From Gammaproteobacteria bacterium (GTDB lineage Bacteria > Pseudomonadota > Gammaproteobacteria > GCA-001735895): a stretch of DNA of 44,599 nucleotides. The stretch's first letter is position 1. Each line of letters starts with the position of its first letter. A program made the position numbers and the translations under genes. The notes beneath the pieces are model-generated. The model was not told the DNA's origin. It ran no database searches and saw nothing but the letters and a program-made list of their open reading frames with translations. Positions 43,124-44,599 of the stretch are shown one piece after another. The stretch lies in assembly GCA_024229615.1 (NCBI GenBank), contig JAAESG010000231.1, forward strand, positions 1 through 44,599, written 5' to 3'.

Positions 43124-44455
43124 ATGGATACTTCGGGCATTTCCACGTCAGTGAGCGCAAACAGTTTCGCCGCGTCATCCAGGGCTCGCGCCGAGTTTCA
43201 TGGCGCAGAGCGAATGGAAGCTACCCGCGAGGCACGACACGACCACCATCATGATCATCACGGCGAAGGCCGGAGAGGGCTCGCACTCGGGGTATTTAAG
43301 CAAGAACTCCGCATGGCGCTGGAATCGAATTTCAATGCGAAGTTCACTGTAACGCAACAGGGCTACGCCCGCCAACAAGAGCCGGCGACCTCTGATGATG
43401 TCGCAGAAGAGGCGCTGAGTGCGGCGAAGCAACTCGTAGCCGCCGAACCGACCAATGCCGCGAAATCGCTGATCTCATTCCGTGCGAAGGTGCAGGAGAC
43501 CGCGACTTACGTGCGTAATACGGTCGGCGACCGTGACGATGTCGCCGAGCTAGATGATGCCGAGGCCAGGCTCGACCAGGGTCTCGCGAAACTGGAGGAC
43601 GAAGTCGATGCCAATCGCGAATCCTCATCCTCTGTACTGGAGGTCGATACACGCATTAAGCAGCGATCAAGCATCAAGATTCGTACCCAGGAAGGTGATG
43701 TCGTCAAACTTAACCTGAAGCTGGTTGACAAAATGTCTGCTTCTAACCTTGCCTACGCCGACGATGGGATGTCGATTAGTTCGACGGAGGTCGCCGTTTC
43801 GAGCCGCTCACGGATGAGCTTAAAAGTAGAAGGCGATCTGAACGACGCAGAAATGAACGCGATCCAGAACGTACTCGCCCAGGCAGAGATGATTGCCGAT
43901 GAATTCTTTGGTGGCGACATCGGTGCTGCCTTCAATATCGCGCAGGGGTTCGAGTTCGATAGCGGGCAGCTAGCGCGCGTGAACCTGAGTTTCAAGATGC
44001 GTCAGCTTTCGAATGTCTCGTACGAAGAGACAGTACGTCCAGCCGCGATTGCACCGGCGACTGCAGCGCCTGAATCGGTCACCGAGCCCGCGGCTGTGGC
44101 AATGCCAGAAGCTCTTGTAAATCCCGTCGACGAAGAACCGGTGACGATCGACGAAGAGAGTGTAACCGAAGCAATAGTACCTACTGAATCAGTCGTAACG
44201 TCCACACCATCCCCTGGCGCCGCGCTTTCCACCTTCTTTGAGCAGCTGAGTGCTTTCCTGCGTACGGTCGGAGAAGGATTCGAGGTCGAATCTGACGATA
44301 CGTCGTACAGCTATCACTATTCCGAGTCTTTCAAGTTCAACCTGTTAAAAGTTGTCATGCATACGATTGCTCCGGCCGATGCAGGTAAGGCGGCAGAAAA
44401 TGCCGAGTCCGTCATTGGTCAAATTATCGACAATTCTGCCCCGGAAGATGCCTGA
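43124..44455 (+). CDS. Uncharacterised acidic protein with His-rich N-terminus (possibly DUF5610-like)
   Basis: The 443-residue protein has no signal peptide. Near residue 38 there is a metal-like cluster (HDHHHDHHGE). Then come a helical, Asp/Glu-rich stretch (about 80-165), a beta-type block SSIKIRTQEGDVVKLNLKL near 184-202, and a segment NAIQNVLAQAEMIADEFFGGDIGAAFNIAQGFEFDSGQLARVNLSF near 245-290. A Pro/Ala/Glu/Val-rich low-complexity linker (about 305-375) follows, then a second folded C-terminal part. The FFGGD...AFxxAxxFEFDSxQL block resembles hypothetical gammaproteobacterial proteins I recall as DUF5610, but I am not sure. I chose the ATG at 43124 over a TTG at 43076. Its function is unknown. 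Confidence 0.75.
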   Translation: MDTSGISTSVSANSFAASSRARAEFHGAERMEATREARHDHHHDHHGEGRRGLALGVFKQELRMALESNFNAKFTVTQQGYARQQEPATSDDVAEEALSAAKQLVAAEPTNAAKSLISFRAKVQETATYVRNTVGDRDDVAELDDAEARLDQGLAKLEDEVDANRESSSSVLEVDTRIKQRSSIKIRTQEGDVVKLNLKLVDKMSASNLAYADDGMSISSTEVAVSSRSRMSLKVEGDLNDAEMNAIQNVLAQAEMIADEFFGGDIGAAFNIAQGFEFDSGQLARVNLSFKMRQLSNVSYEETVRPAAIAPATAAPESVTEPAAVAMPEALVNPVDEEPVTIDEESVTEAIVPTESVVTSTPSPGAALSTFFEQLSAFLRTVGEGFEVESDDTSYSYHYSESFKFNLLKVVMHTIAPADAGKAAENAESVIGQIIDNSAPEDA

Positions 44456-44551
44456 GAACTGAAATTCGCCTCTCGATTTCTCGGCATGCAATAGTTTGAA
44501 CCAACAGGATCGAGGTTGAGGCAAGCGTCGAACCACTCAAAATCTGAGTTA

Positions 44552-44572
44552 CTAACCTGCATATTGCACCAG
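44552..44572 (+). repeat. CTAACCTGCATATTGCACC repeat fragment
   Basis: Close to 21796-21816 (about 16 of 21 positions, both with GCATATTGCA). It lies about 100 bases after the last gene and continues toward the window edge, so its full extent cannot be seen. Confidence 0.4.
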
Positions 44573-44599
44573 TCGGTCTCGCGCCTTGACTTAACCTAT

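Overview
The window looks like a chromosomal segment of a heterotrophic, probably aquatic gammaproteobacterium of moderate GC. The grounds are gene content: a heterotetrameric sarcosine oxidase operon in the order B-D-A-G, a GlyGly-CTERM type C-terminus on a surface phosphatase, a DUF3365-type haem protein, an OccR-like LysR regulator, and SBP-GGDEF-EAL signalling. I cannot name a species. No rRNA, tRNA or CRISPR array was found.

Layout. 1-2.1 kb: a truncated ISNCY-type transposase running off the left edge, a small periplasmic c-type haem protein, and what looks like the 5' stub of a larger gene. 2.2-6.7 kb (minus): a fused FAD/GcvT oxidative demethylase-like enzyme and a Tat-exported family-5 solute-binding protein with no permease beside it. 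7.5-12.1 kb (plus): a TPR protein and a purple-acid-phosphatase-like enzyme with two PKD-like repeats, a CBS-domain protein and a GST. 12.3-15.7 kb (minus): a MetY-like sulfhydrylase, an EamA transporter and a LysR regulator. 15.8-21.0 kb (plus): soxBDAG, divergent from lysR with a dyad operator between them. 21.1-24.4 kb (plus): a TrhA/hemolysin III protein, a frameshifted endonuclease/exonuclease/phosphatase gene and an MFS transporter. 24.4-38.8 kb (minus): fourteen co-directional, mostly touching genes. 38.9-44.5 kb (plus): an AhpC/TSA-like thiol protein, a 991-residue GGDEF-EAL receptor and an uncharacterised acidic protein.

The unifying theme is catabolism of N-methylated or N-substituted amino acids. 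SoxBDAG and the two FAD-GcvT fusions belong to families that strip methyl groups from tertiary or secondary amines and pass the C1 unit to tetrahydrofolate. The 14-gene cluster joins one of these to a polar-amino-acid ABC importer, a class III aminotransferase, a BKACE (beta-keto acid cleavage enzyme), two SDR dehydrogenases, a DadA-like FAD enzyme, an M20 hydrolase, a flavin reductase, a beta-carbonic anhydrase and an unrecognised P-loop protein. This is the best candidate here for an undescribed system: an import-to-central-metabolism pathway for an unknown amino compound. The substrate is not determined by the sequence.

A second layer of interest is a dispersed repeat that begins CTAGCCCGCAT. 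Two copies share 24 identical bases and supply the TAG stop codon of the gene they follow (soxA and the GGDEF-EAL gene); one is a near-perfect 65-bp hairpin. Two more distant sequences with a similar core lie at 21.8 kb and at the right edge.
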